Assembly: GCA_032622095.1 (NCBI GenBank)
Contig: CP136063.1
Location: 119,806,723-119,870,722, forward strand
DNA: 64,000 nt
Reading direction: 5' to 3'
DNA from: Siphonodentalium dalli
Taxonomy: Eukaryota > Mollusca > Scaphopoda > Gadilida > Siphonodentaliidae
Positions 56,085 to 64,000 of the stretch are shown here, in pieces. The position numbers and the translations under genes were made by a program. The first letter of the stretch is position 1. The number at the start of each line of letters is the position of its first letter. A model generated the notes under the pieces. It was given only the letters and a program-made list of their open reading frames with translations. It had not been told where the DNA came from and ran no database searches.

Positions 56085-59050
56085 CGAGCTAGCAGCTGCG
56101 ATCCACTACAACCGGCCAGACATCATTCTCGGCAGTGAGTCCTATAGCTCAGAGGGATTCAGCCTGGAAATCCACCTGCTGATGACGCGATTTGATCAAC
56201 CGAAGTGTTGCCAACATCTTACACCGCTCAAAGAAATGACAGAGAAACCACAGGCGGTGGAGTGTCCATAGCCACACAAGAGGACGCCCTGGTAGTCGAA
56301 CAGCTTGACCTGATTACATATTGTGAAATCGAACGGGCCAAAGTTACAACTCTATGTTGGTTCATTCTAAATGTCGCGTAGGAACATCAATGACATAATT
56401 TATTAGAACAACTGGAAAAGTCCATGTGTGTCATTGATGACAGGAGCTACAAAAACATTATCACTGGCGGCGACATCAACTGACCAGATATCAACTGGGA
56501 TCTGTTGAAGGTTATACAAGGTGCTCCAGACCATGACGTTCCCCGGTTAATTGTTGAGCGGGCAGGACGTATTAGTAATAGTGCGTCTTGTCTATGTTCC
56601 AATTGACTGGTCTGTCGTTCGTGAGTCGTGTGGCCTTCCATTTGGGGACAGCCGCCTTGGCAGGGGATTATGGAATTAATCCCATCGGCTTTGTTAGCGG
56701 CCTTGGGTAGACTATGCATTGTGGATACCCTTAGCTGAAATCTTCACCAGGCTAAGGGGGGCTTCGGAACTCTATCCGTGGAATACAGGACTGCAGCAGC
56801 TGGACACCACCAGGGGCTCAATACCGTCGGCAGGAATTTCATCATCGGAGCAGGGACGGGGAGGAAGAAGACCCCGTCACGTCGACGCAGGGACGCAGCT
56901 CGGAGGGCTGAGTGGAGTAAGAAGATGGCAGCTGTGGATCTGCCGGCTGCCTCCTCCCACTCGGCTGCGAAGACGGGTGGTCGCCTGCGCACCACCGACG
57001 ACGCTACCGGTAGTCCAGCTCGGGAGAGGTCTGAGAGACGCCCAGACCACCCCTCCCCCGCTTGAGTGCTGCTGCTGCTGATGCCGGGATGGATATTGAA
57101 TCATCATTCAAACCGATGACTCCGGAATACACCTGCCCGGAGTCATCTACTTCCACCGAGACCAGCAGCACTAACAACAACAACAGCACCAGCTCCACCC
57201 GTACCCTTGAAGGGGTAGTGGCAGAGTCCAACATACTAATGGCAGACGTCGCGGCTGACCGCCTGGGATACAAACAAGAAGACGAATTAAGTAGACAACA
57301 ACAAGAATCACGTAGACAGCACGGAGTGGAGCTCCCAACAATAACAACAACAACAACAGAAGAAACACTCAAGAGAAAGAAAGAGAAACCCCAAAAAACA
57401 AATATGTTTAGATCATCTTTTTTTTCAACCATTGTTATGTATTTCATCATTCATAACTTCAAACTTCACTCCTAAGTGGGTTGTAGGAGAGGGGTTCCGC
57501 CCCTTTAAAATCCTCCCTGGCCTAGCCTAAATTCACAATAAATAAACAAATAAACGTTCAGATAAAAATAGTCGAGATTTGTATTGAATTCGGCCTAACA
57601 CAAATCCACAAATAATCAAAGAGGGAAAATAACCAACTGGACATATCATACGTTCTAACAATACGTCTGTGATAAATCGTCAACAAACGCACCTGGGATC
57701 TCAGACCATGATATGCTTATCACAGATTACCACATACGCCTACCAGCAGGCAAATCTGACAGGAAGACAGAGATACGTCTTCGATAAAGGAGACTGGGCT
57801 GCAAATGACCTGAATATAAGAATTATAAGCGAGGAATTCAGGCTGCTACCAGGAACCTCGGATAACAATGATTATCTGGACAGCCTCAAACATGGGATCC
57901 TGAAAACTATAGACGAGCACACGCGAAATGCATCAAGAAGACGCAATAACCAACTTCCATGGTTTACCAGGAACCTAAAGAGGATGCTGAAAAAAGAAAG
58001 CCAGGCTCAATAAACAAGCCAAAAAGAATCAGAAATGGGTTGAATATAAACACCATCAAAACATATGTCGGCGAGAAATGAGAAGAACCTACATAAAGAT
58101 CTGTGCTACTAAATAGTCAGTTGACATCGGTCTTCACCAAGGTCACAAGTGAAGGTCCTAAGTTGCTACCATGGACGAAAGATCGCGTCGAAGAACTCGA
58201 GATATCGACCGAAGGCGTGGAAAATCTTTTCAGAGACACAAAGGCATATAATGCGTCAGATCCAGACTAGCTACCAAACCTCCAGACTAGCTACAAAACC
58301 AAGTCCTAAAAAATCTGCTAGGTCTAAAGCACCTGGTCTTACCTACATCTTCAGACAGTCACTAAAAATGGAGATCTACCACACGATTGGTTTGATGCAA
58401 ACATCGCTCCAGTCTTCAAAAAAGGTGACGTCCACAGAACTGAAAATTACCGACCAATATCCCTCACATCAATCTGCTGCAAAATACTAGAACACATCAT
58501 ATGCAGACATCTCTTGAATCATCTTGAGAAACACTCTGTACTCAACAATCTCAACCATGGCTTTTGATCAGGGTTCTCCTGTACCTTCCAACTCCTGACA
58601 ACACCAGAGGACCTATTTAGATCACTAGACAACACATTTCAAACCGATATCGCCTTCCTCGACTTTCCGAAAGCATTCGATACTGTCCCTCACAACAAGC
58701 TCCTACAGAAGGCCCGAGCCACGGTATCACCGGACCTATTCTAACATGGTAAGGAGGAGTCACCATCGAAGGATCCTGCTCACCATAATAATTATGTCCC
58801 TGTGGAATCCGGCGTACCAAAAGGAACTATCTTGTGTCCTTTACTATGCTTGTTCCACATAAATGACTTACCAAACTGCGCCCCCTTCCAAGTGCGGTTG
58901 TTTGCCGATGACTGTTTGCTATACCGGGAAGTGAAGAACCAGAAGGACCGTAACATCCTACAGAAAAGACCTTTATGCACGCGATGAATGGGCTGATACA
59001 TGGGCATGAAATCTAACGCCAAAACAATGCTACATAATGAACATCCGTCA
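56085..59050 (+). pseudogene. CR1-like LINE ORF2, endonuclease and RT, itself interrupted
   Basis: Endonuclease part 56090-56560: HYNRPDIILGSESYSSEGF, GGGVSIATQEDALVVEQLDL and GGDIN-stop-PDINW, the usual GGDFN-PDI-W of CR1-type endonucleases. After an insertion (56565-57610) it resumes: GISDHD-like bases at 57693, then frame 57669-58013 with NNQLPWFTRNLKRMLKK. RT: WFDANIAPVFKKGDVHRTEN, YRPISLTSICCKILEHIICR (58390-58500), IAFLDFPKAFDTVPHNKLLQ (motif A, 58651-58710), VESGVPKGTILCPLLCLFHI and LFADDCLLYREVKNQKD (motif C intact). Q to K in PKGT and G to C in LCP are unusual. Several stops; the 3' end is lost near 59050. Confidence 0.85.
56565..57610 (+). mobile_element. GC-rich insertion inside the CR1-like LINE
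   Basis: The LINE endonuclease is interrupted between VPRLIVE and NNQLDISYV. The insert is GC-rich in its first half, unlike its surroundings. Frame 56778-57065 contains GRKKTPSRRRRDAARRAEW; frame 57062-57475 is Ser/Thr/Asn-rich with Q-rich and basic parts. Near the end, gggttccgcccctttaaaat and an AATAAA (57536) suggest a transcript 3' end. Such R-rich RRDAARRAEW segments occur in small ORFs of invertebrate retroelements (from memory). Family not assigned. Confidence 0.5.
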
Positions 59051-60373
59051 AAAGACACCATGCAATCGAACGTGACGTCATGTTGGCGCTCCTCCAGTAT
59101 ATGAATGGAGAGCCCTTTTGAATTTCTATGCAGATTGGTTGAGGCGCATTGAAATTGGTGTATGTTAATGGAGTGGGCACCCTGCCCACTATGAAATTCC
59201 AATCCGAACCAAAAATATCAAAGCTAAGAGCAAAGTTTTGTTTTTGTTTTGGCAATCGGCAAAAGCTGTGTTCAACTGCGATGTACCATTAATATCTGAT
59301 GGGCTATTATCGCCCGATGGGTGATTCCTATTATGGGAACATCACTAATACTGATTTACAACATTACTAACATCATGCATATAATAGGTGTCTATAATAT
59401 AGTAGAAACATCCTGGGCAAACCTCAGGGTATAGGGCACACTTGGTTCAAACTTCCAATGCCGCAACGTGGGAATGATGCCGATGCTCATTCTCAACCAC
59501 GGTTCTGTATAATGTATCAGTGGACTCGGTGTGCGATGAACGCGCACATAAGGCAACCATTCGATGGAAAAAACACACAGTTGAGCATTTCTGTGTTACT
59601 TGTTGGAAAGAAAAATGAGAAAACAATTCCCACCAGAGAGTGTTCTCTGGTTGCCCATACCCGGTCAATAGATGACTATAAAATACTCCGAAGTTATCTG
59701 AAATTAAACTCAACCCTTTGTCCAAGTGCTGTTTTCCTGAATATTTAATAATGACAAATTCTAAAAATATTCTGAGTATAATGAATCAAGTGACGTAGTT
59801 TCTGTCACACAAAATTATGAAATTAAAGAATACGCTCTTGCCAGTATAAAAACCCCGAAACAGAAATGCCAGCTGATTCCGAGATATCTAACTTTGGACT
59901 GCAAACAGTAAGCTCTGAATCTCTAAAGTCTGAGTTAGATACAGACACAATATACCCAAATGTTTTGTCTAAATTGAATATTTATGAGGCAGAAGTAGAA
60001 TCCCGGAACAGCCTCAAATTATTGATTATACTTGTCATATACAACATACTAGTTTGAACAATGTTAATTTGAGTCATGATTTGATAGCTGACCACAATCG
60101 CATTCTCGCATATAATGACGAATGTCTCCAAATCCCAGTGAAAATTGGACTCAACATTCAGAATATTAAAATTATGCTAGAATTTTATGAAGATGTAACT
60201 TTCTTGAATTTGGTTCTCAATTGGGATTACTAAGACTCAAGATATTGTGAATCATGCAATATCTAATCAGAAAGGGGCTCGGGCGGGAGTTCCCATGTCA
60301 GTTGGATCAGTTCATTGTGTCATAGATTGAACAAAATTCTCAGTTCATTGTGCCAGAAATTGAACAGAATTCT
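59051..60373. other. DIRS-like 5' region, decayed, with an unassigned stretch
   Basis: 59051-59760 has no clear match: two frames of 92-96 codons on opposite strands at 59447-59748 have no motif. From about 59830 the plus strand (frame 59866-60057, MPADSEISNFGLQTVSSESL) probably belongs to the DIRS-like gag/RT leader, because RT motifs follow in the same direction. Confidence 0.4.
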
Positions 60374-61050
60374 ATCATTGGGCATTTCAAATCAAACCCA
60401 TTTATGGTAACTTTGATTATTAATCCTCTTCATACAGTTCAAAAAAAAGGTACCAGCGAGAGGCGAGTAATAATTGACCTTAGCTTCCCTAAAGGTCATT
60501 CTGTCAATGAGAGAATCCCAAAGGATTCTTATCTTGGTGAGAATATAAATCTTCAATATCCCTTCGTTGATAGCTTAGTTCAGATAGCTAAGTTAACGAT
60601 AAAATGCTGTAAGCTGTTTTCAAAGGACAAATTTACATAGTTCTAGATGAGTTTCATTTAGTTGCATTCAATGGCGCACATTCAAATGGCGTAATCAATC
60701 TGTTGCGATAAAAGTTCTGAGTGTGGGATTGAGGTCAGCAGCATATATTTACCAAATATTAACAAATGCAGTTGCTTACATATGATTACAAAGAATTGTC
60801 TAATAGTAAATTACTTGGTGGTTTAGCTGGTACTGATCTAGCAGAGCAAGCTTACAATACATCGGGTGACGTTTTACCAACGTGGTGTTTGACAGCGTCG
60901 GATCATAAAGTCACCCTCCATCAATGGCTATGGTATTTCTGGGGGTCAAATTCGACTCTGTCAAGCTTACATTGGATGTAACAGAAGAAAGAGTTTCCGA
61001 AAAATTATGTTGGCTTTCTAAATCATCTGCATCTCTCAAGGGGGTAAAGT
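60374..61050 (+). pseudogene. DIRS-like reverse transcriptase, broken
   Basis: Frame 60350-60640: GHFKSNPFMVTLIINPLHTV, QKKGTSERRVIIDLSFPKGH, SVNERIPKDSYLGENINLQY. DIRS-group RTs share NPF--PL--SPL--V-KK ... RR-I-DLS-P-G-SVN--I-KD. The core with the catalytic aspartates is decayed: 60766-60981 keeps a LGGLAGTDLAEQAY piece (YLDDLAG expected upstream), and about 60933-61050 reads VFLGVKFDSVKLTLDVTEER. Stops and frameshifts separate the parts. Confidence 0.8.
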
Positions 61051-61101
61051 AACTTCATTTCATCTTGTGTTAGACCAGGACGTATTTTTGTCTCCAAGAT
61101 C

Positions 61102-61635
61102 GTGGCATGGCTTATGACCTTTAATTATGAGTCAACCAAAGAACTGGCCATTCCGTCTCATGTGATTAAAGACTTACTATGGTGGGCTCTGTTTTTGCCA
61201 CCGTACAGTGGCATTTCAGTGATGGCATTTGAGGAGTTGTGTAAACCAGATGAACTTATTCCATCCGATTCTACTTTACGTCCATCTGGTGGATTTCTAT
61301 GGACCATATTTTTTCGTGCCAAATTTTCAAATGAGGGAAATGTCAATAGTCACATCAATGAGCATGAAATGTTAAGCATTGTAATCTACTTAAAGCTTTG
61401 GTCTCCGCTTTTAATTGGAAAGCGGATCCTGATAAACTGTGATAATAACTCGTCGGTTTACGATCTTAATAAAGGCTCTACACGGAATATATTTCTGCAG
61501 GCTTGTCTCAGGGAAATGTTGTATTGGGCAGCAAAATTCCAATTTGAAATTCGTGCTCAGCACATAAGTGGGGTTAACAATAGGCAAGCTGATTACCACT
61601 CCAGATGGCACGAAGGAGAGGCGCATAGAAATTAA
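61102..61635 (+). CDS. DIRS-like RNase H domain, the longest intact segment (177 codons)
   Basis: One open frame. It begins in the RT-RNase H linker (VAWLMTF-like region) and carries the RNase H acidic residues: D56 in IPSDSTLRPSGGF, E87 in SHINEHEMLSIV, D114 in ILINCDNNSSVYDLN, D164 in GVNNRQADYHSRW, with RNIFLQACLREMLYWAAKFQ between. DIRS elements show the same spacing (HINE-E, CDN--SV--LN, H--G--N--AD--SRW). The first ATG is internal to the ancestral polyprotein, so this is a surviving piece and not a gene with its own start. It would have degraded RNA in the RNA/DNA hybrid. Confidence 0.75.
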   Translation: MAWLMTFNYESTKELAIPSHVIKDLLWWALFLPPYSGISVMAFEELCKPDELIPSDSTLRPSGGFLWTIFFRAKFSNEGNVNSHINEHEMLSIVIYLKLWSPLLIGKRILINCDNNSSVYDLNKGSTRNIFLQACLREMLYWAAKFQFEIRAQHISGVNNRQADYHSRWHEGEAHRN

Positions 61636-61749
61636 CTCTGGAAGTGCTCGGTTGAACGGAATATGAAAATGAATGAAGTATTTGTAGATAAGGAAATCTT
61701 TAGTTTTACACATGATTAGCAACGTCTTAGATGTTTATTTTCCTTTTAG

Positions 61750-61985
61750 GGTTTTCGACACAAATTTCACAATTTCGAGCATGTAGCTAAAGTTTCAAAG
61801 TCTAAAGCCTTTGCAGTTGGCACACACAAGAACCATCTAATTCAATGGAAGTCTTATTTTTTCTGTCTTTACTTTGGAATAGAGCCTTTTCCTGTTAGTT
61901 TAGAAGTCATACTATTATTCGTTCAATTTCTTATCAGAAGCTTTAAGACATTTGAGGCTATAACAACTAAATCCATGTTTCTTTG
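61750..61985 (+). pseudogene. Tyrosine recombinase N-terminal domain of the DIRS-like element
   Basis: Plus strand: FEHVAKVSKSKAFAVGTHKN, HLIQWKSYFFCLYFGIEPFP, VSLEVILLFVQFLIRSFKTF, EAIT. DIRS recombinases start with A-A-GT--N---QWK-Y--FC--F---P-P-----L--F--FL-RS-K---SI. The segment is then cut by the SINE. Confidence 0.75.
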
Positions 61986-62020
61986 ATTCAAATGAATTGT
62001 CTTTACTTTATCGAGGTTTT

Positions 62021-62256
62021 GTGGCCTCGGTGGTTCAGTCGGTTAAGGGTACAACTCCAAGCCGTCTCGTCGCCAAGCGCTGGCGATTCGGGTTCAAATC
62101 CATATGTTTCCATCGTGGACTTTGTAACTCGAAATCATCATCTGTTTATCAGCCATTGAAGTCACTGCTAGGTGTGGATTTTCTCCACCACTAAGACTAG
62201 CAATATCTTGATATGGCCTTAGTTGCTGAAAGCGACATTAAACCCCAATCAACCAA
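62021..62256 (+). mobile_element. tRNA-derived SINE inserted in the recombinase
   Basis: gtggcctcggtggttcagtc with a box-A-like tggttcagtcgg (62031-62042) and a box B ggttcaaatcc (62091-62101), 49 bp apart, as in RNA polymerase III promoters of tRNA-derived SINEs. The tail ends gcgacattaaaccccaatca. The recombinase reading resumes directly after, at KVRRVRRALPM. Not a functional tRNA: no acceptor stem pairing was found. Confidence 0.75.
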
Positions 62257-62820
62257 TGAAGGTTCGCCGTGTACGTCGAGCCCTGCCCATGACTGCTTTA
62301 ATTTTGGCGAAAATTTATGTGCACACAGATCAAAATAATCCTTCTCATGTCACCCTTTGGAGTCTTTTCTTATTGACCTTCTTTCTTTGAGTCATATTAT
62401 TTGCAGATACTGCATCTTCTTTTCATCATGCACGCCAGTGTTTGTAGACAGGTTATCAGATTCTCCACTTTTTGTTATCATTAAATTGCCCAAAACCATT
62501 CAATTCGGCCAACGTATACTTGAGCTCCCAGTTCTTGCTATTCCAAATTCCATACTTTGTCCTATTCAGGCCTGTAATGCCATGTTTTGCTTAAACCGTG
62601 CTAGTATTAAAGACCCTGTCTTTTTTGTAGTTCAAAAGGGATCACTAGGCCAGTCTACTATTTACAATTCCAAAAGTTTTAGATTTTGAGACAACGTTTG
62701 CTTGATATTGGGGAAGACCCTTCTATTTTTGTTTCACATAACTTTCGTAGGCAGGAGCTTCTTGTGCCTTTAATGCTCATGTTCCAAGTGAATTGTGACT
62801 GGTCTAGTGATTGATATAAG
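62257..62820 (+). pseudogene. Tyrosine recombinase catalytic domain, broken
   Basis: Reads KVRRVRRALPMTALILAKIY, NNPSHVTLWSLFLLTFFL, then frame 62357-62689 with LFVIIKLPKTIQFGQRILEL, PVLAIPNSILCPIQACNAMF. After a frameshift comes EDPSIFVSHNFRR (the H-x-x-R box, 62734-62751) and DWSSD-stop-YKRYLHYSF, where the nucleophile-region tyrosine follows an in-frame TGA. The order and spacing are those of DIRS/Ngaro recombinases. Confidence 0.8.
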
Positions 62821-62942
62821 CGGTATTTGCATTACTCGTTTTAAATATAGGTTTGCATGTATTGGCTAATCGCATGAATGTAGCCATTCTGGAATCATAG
62901 ACTTGGTTCTCTCGGGTTTGGGCGGCTTGCATTTAAATTAAA

Positions 62943-62974
62943 TTAGGAAGTATTTGTGTGATCAGTATGTGTAG
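62943..62974 (+). repeat. B1 direct repeat of the DIRS-like element
   Basis: ttaggaagtatttgtgtgat then cagtatgtgtag; 26 of 30 aligned bases match B2 at 63420-63451. Confidence 0.65.
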
Positions 62975-63185
62975 TTAATTCAAGTCACTGTGTCTGTTTG
63001 TCTATATGTTAATGCATGTTTGCTCCTTGTCATGAGTGTATCTAAATGTATAGCTACGCACGCGTGTGAAAATATTTAGAGCCTATATAAATTATTTATT
63101 TATATCTCCTCCTTTTACTCGAACCCTTTGCTAATTTGTTCTTTAAATTAATTAGCCATGCGGTAACTCGAGTCTTAGCGGTTAC

Positions 63186-63350
63186 ATACCTTTTCGTTTA
63201 ATTACTTGTAGTCACTATCAGTTCACCATGACCATTTCTTTGCCATTTCATTGACTCCTTTTGACACCCCCATTTTGCCGCGAAATTTCAATTCATTTGT
63301 AAGAGAATTTCATTAGTGATATTTTTATAAGAGGCTACACACGAACATTT
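63186..63350 (+). repeat. A2 direct repeat of the DIRS-like element
   Basis: ttgtagtcactatcagttca, cattgactccttttgacacc, gcgaaatttcaattcatttg, gaggctacacacgaacattt. It lies between B1 and B2, the expected place. Confidence 0.8.
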
Positions 63351-63419
63351 TTCCCACCACCCATCCCTTGTGAAAAATTTATACTGAAATTGTTGCAGCT
63401 TGAAGTTAAATGACTAAAG

Positions 63420-63451
63420 TTAGGAAGTATTTTTGTATTCAATATGTGTAG
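63420..63451 (+). repeat. B2 direct repeat, right end of the DIRS-like element
   Basis: ttaggaagtatttttgtatt then caatatgtgtag. Sequence beyond it is unrelated to the element. Confidence 0.6.
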
Positions 63452-63499
63452 TGTGTGTAATTGTCAATGTATTTCTTATCTTTTGTGAACCATACCTTC

Positions 63500-63630
63500 C
63501 AGACTTGTATATACACCCCACACATGACAATTCAACCACTCGCTGTATACCCATATACGCCATCCATGATCATACAGCTACTCCCTGTATACCTATACAC
63601 CCACCAATGCCAGTATACATCCACGACTAT
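63500..63630 (-). repeat. Degenerate minisatellite, partner of 14280-14605
   Basis: actcgctgtatacccatata, catacagctactccctgtat, cacccaccaatgccagtata. The complement uses the same phrases as the 14.3-14.6 kb patch. Confidence 0.5.
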
Positions 63631-63631
63631 A

Positions 63632-64000
63632 TTCCCGTCTTCTTGGAAAAATGCAAATGTTATACCAATCTTTAAAAAAGGGGACCCCGCTGATAGTGCC
63701 AATTACAGGCCGATTTCATTGTTACCTTGTCTGGCCAAAGTATTTGAAAGATTGGTCCTAAAATATGTTTCCACTTTTTTTAATGAAAATAATCTTATTT
63801 ACGAGCATCAATCCGGCTTCATGGCCGGTCACAGTACAGTTTATCAACTAATTGATATATATCACCACATATGCCAGAACCTAGATAAAGGTCTGTACAC
63901 GTGTTCCATATTTTTTGAAATTTCGAAAGCATTCGAAAGGGTCTGGCATAGGGGGCTAATATATAAATTGCAGCAATATGGGATTGCAGGAAAACTTTTG
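63632..64000 (+). CDS. LINE reverse transcriptase, partial, runs off the window end
   Basis: One uninterrupted frame of 123 codons to the last base: WKNANVIPIFKKGDPADSAN, YRPISLLPCLAKVFERLVLK, NLIYEHQSGFMAGHSTVYQL, IFFEISKAFERVWHRGLIYK, LQQYGIAGKLL. This is the fingers-to-palm part of a Jockey/CR1-type RT. Motif A normally reads FLDISKAFD-VWH; both aspartates appear as glutamate (FEISKAFE), so activity is doubtful although no stop is present. The upstream part is missing, as the frame starts next to a minisatellite. Confidence 0.8.

Larger units (their letters stand above)
55601..63451 (+). mobile_element. DIRS/Ngaro-like tyrosine-recombinase retrotransposon with nested insertions
   Basis: Bounded by A1 (55601-55772) on the left and B2 (63420-63451) on the right, with B1 (62943-62974) and A2 (63186-63350) before B2: the split direct-repeat layout A1 ... 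B1-A2-B2 known from Ngaro and PAT elements. Inside, in order: a possible gag start (55889), RT pieces (60374-61050), RNase H (61102-61635), and tyrosine recombinase pieces (61750-61985 and 62257-62820). A CR1-like LINE (56085-59050) and a SINE (62021-62256) interrupt it. Elements of this group integrate by a recombinase instead of an integrase. All frames are broken, so it is dead. Confidence 0.75.

Noticed and set aside
57062-57475. 137-codon Ser/Thr/Asn-rich protein gene
   Set aside because: Low complexity allows long frames on both strands here (148 codons on the minus strand); kept only as part of the GC-rich insert.
62021-62101. Functional tRNA gene
   Set aside because: Box A and box B are present but no acceptor or anticodon stems pair properly, and a SINE tail follows; called a SINE.

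Overview
The window looks like a gene-poor, transposon-dense stretch of a marine invertebrate genome, most likely a mollusc or another lophotrochozoan. I recognise the repeat beginning TTTTAGCTCACCTGAGAC (three copies) and the one beginning TTTAGCTCAACTTTACTTTG (three copies plus a reverse-oriented relative) as typical of mollusc assemblies. That is recollection, not a search. AT-rich intergenic DNA, many microsatellites, nested mobile elements and the absence of prokaryotic gene packing all indicate a eukaryote. I found no convincing intact host gene. Every coding segment I can name belongs to a mobile element, and nearly all are broken.

Layout. 1-5.15 kb is a mosaic of three interleaved repeat blocks that recurs at 50.09-51.25 kb. 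One block is a 122-bp unit carrying a perfect GCGCATGCGC palindrome; another is rich in AAGGTCA half-sites. 5.2-14.1 kb holds the two mollusc-type repeats, each interrupted by younger insertions (a 489-bp hAT-like element; a GCGCCCGCT-ended element present three times, one copy inverted). 16.1-21.5 kb is a decayed minus-strand LINE split by a 4,510-bp array: four copies of a 451-bp unit M alternating with three copies of a 902-bp spacer S, almost identical, with 18-bp inverted ends on each M and a 4-bp ATAA duplication at the outer edges. 23.0-23.85 kb is a LINE 3' end. 26.01-28.34 kb is an element with perfect 48-bp terminal inverted repeats and a GTA duplication; a reverse-oriented relative lies at 53.3-54.5 kb. 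29.4-34.8 kb holds a tandem array, seven copies of the exact word GTTTTCTCCGTTACC (six extending to a final A), a GGGCAAAGTGGGACA-type array and a decayed gene of the HGKG repeat-associated family with a Cys-rich tail. 36.6 kb has a perfect 63-bp-arm hairpin.

38.6-50 kb is rich in LINE remains: 38.6 (+), 41.5 (+), 42.85-44.79 (+) and 47.1-49.98 kb (-). The last is the most complete, running from the endonuclease C-terminus to the terminal zinc motif. Two more minus-strand fragments lie at 54.5-55.45 kb. 55.6-63.45 kb is best read as one DIRS/Ngaro-like tyrosine-recombinase retrotransposon with split direct repeats (A1 ... B1-A2-B2) and recognisable reverse transcriptase, RNase H and recombinase segments. 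A CR1-like LINE has landed inside it, that LINE holds a further 1-kb insertion, and a tRNA-derived SINE splits the recombinase. The window ends inside another LINE reverse transcriptase.

Nothing here works as a pathway; the relations are of nesting and relative age. The best leads for new biology are the M/S array, the repeated GTTTTCTCCGTTACC word, the 122-bp repeat spreading NRF-1-like palindromes, the 48-bp TIR element and the DIRS-like split-repeat nest. Coordinates of decayed repeats are approximate to tens of bases unless an exact junction is described.
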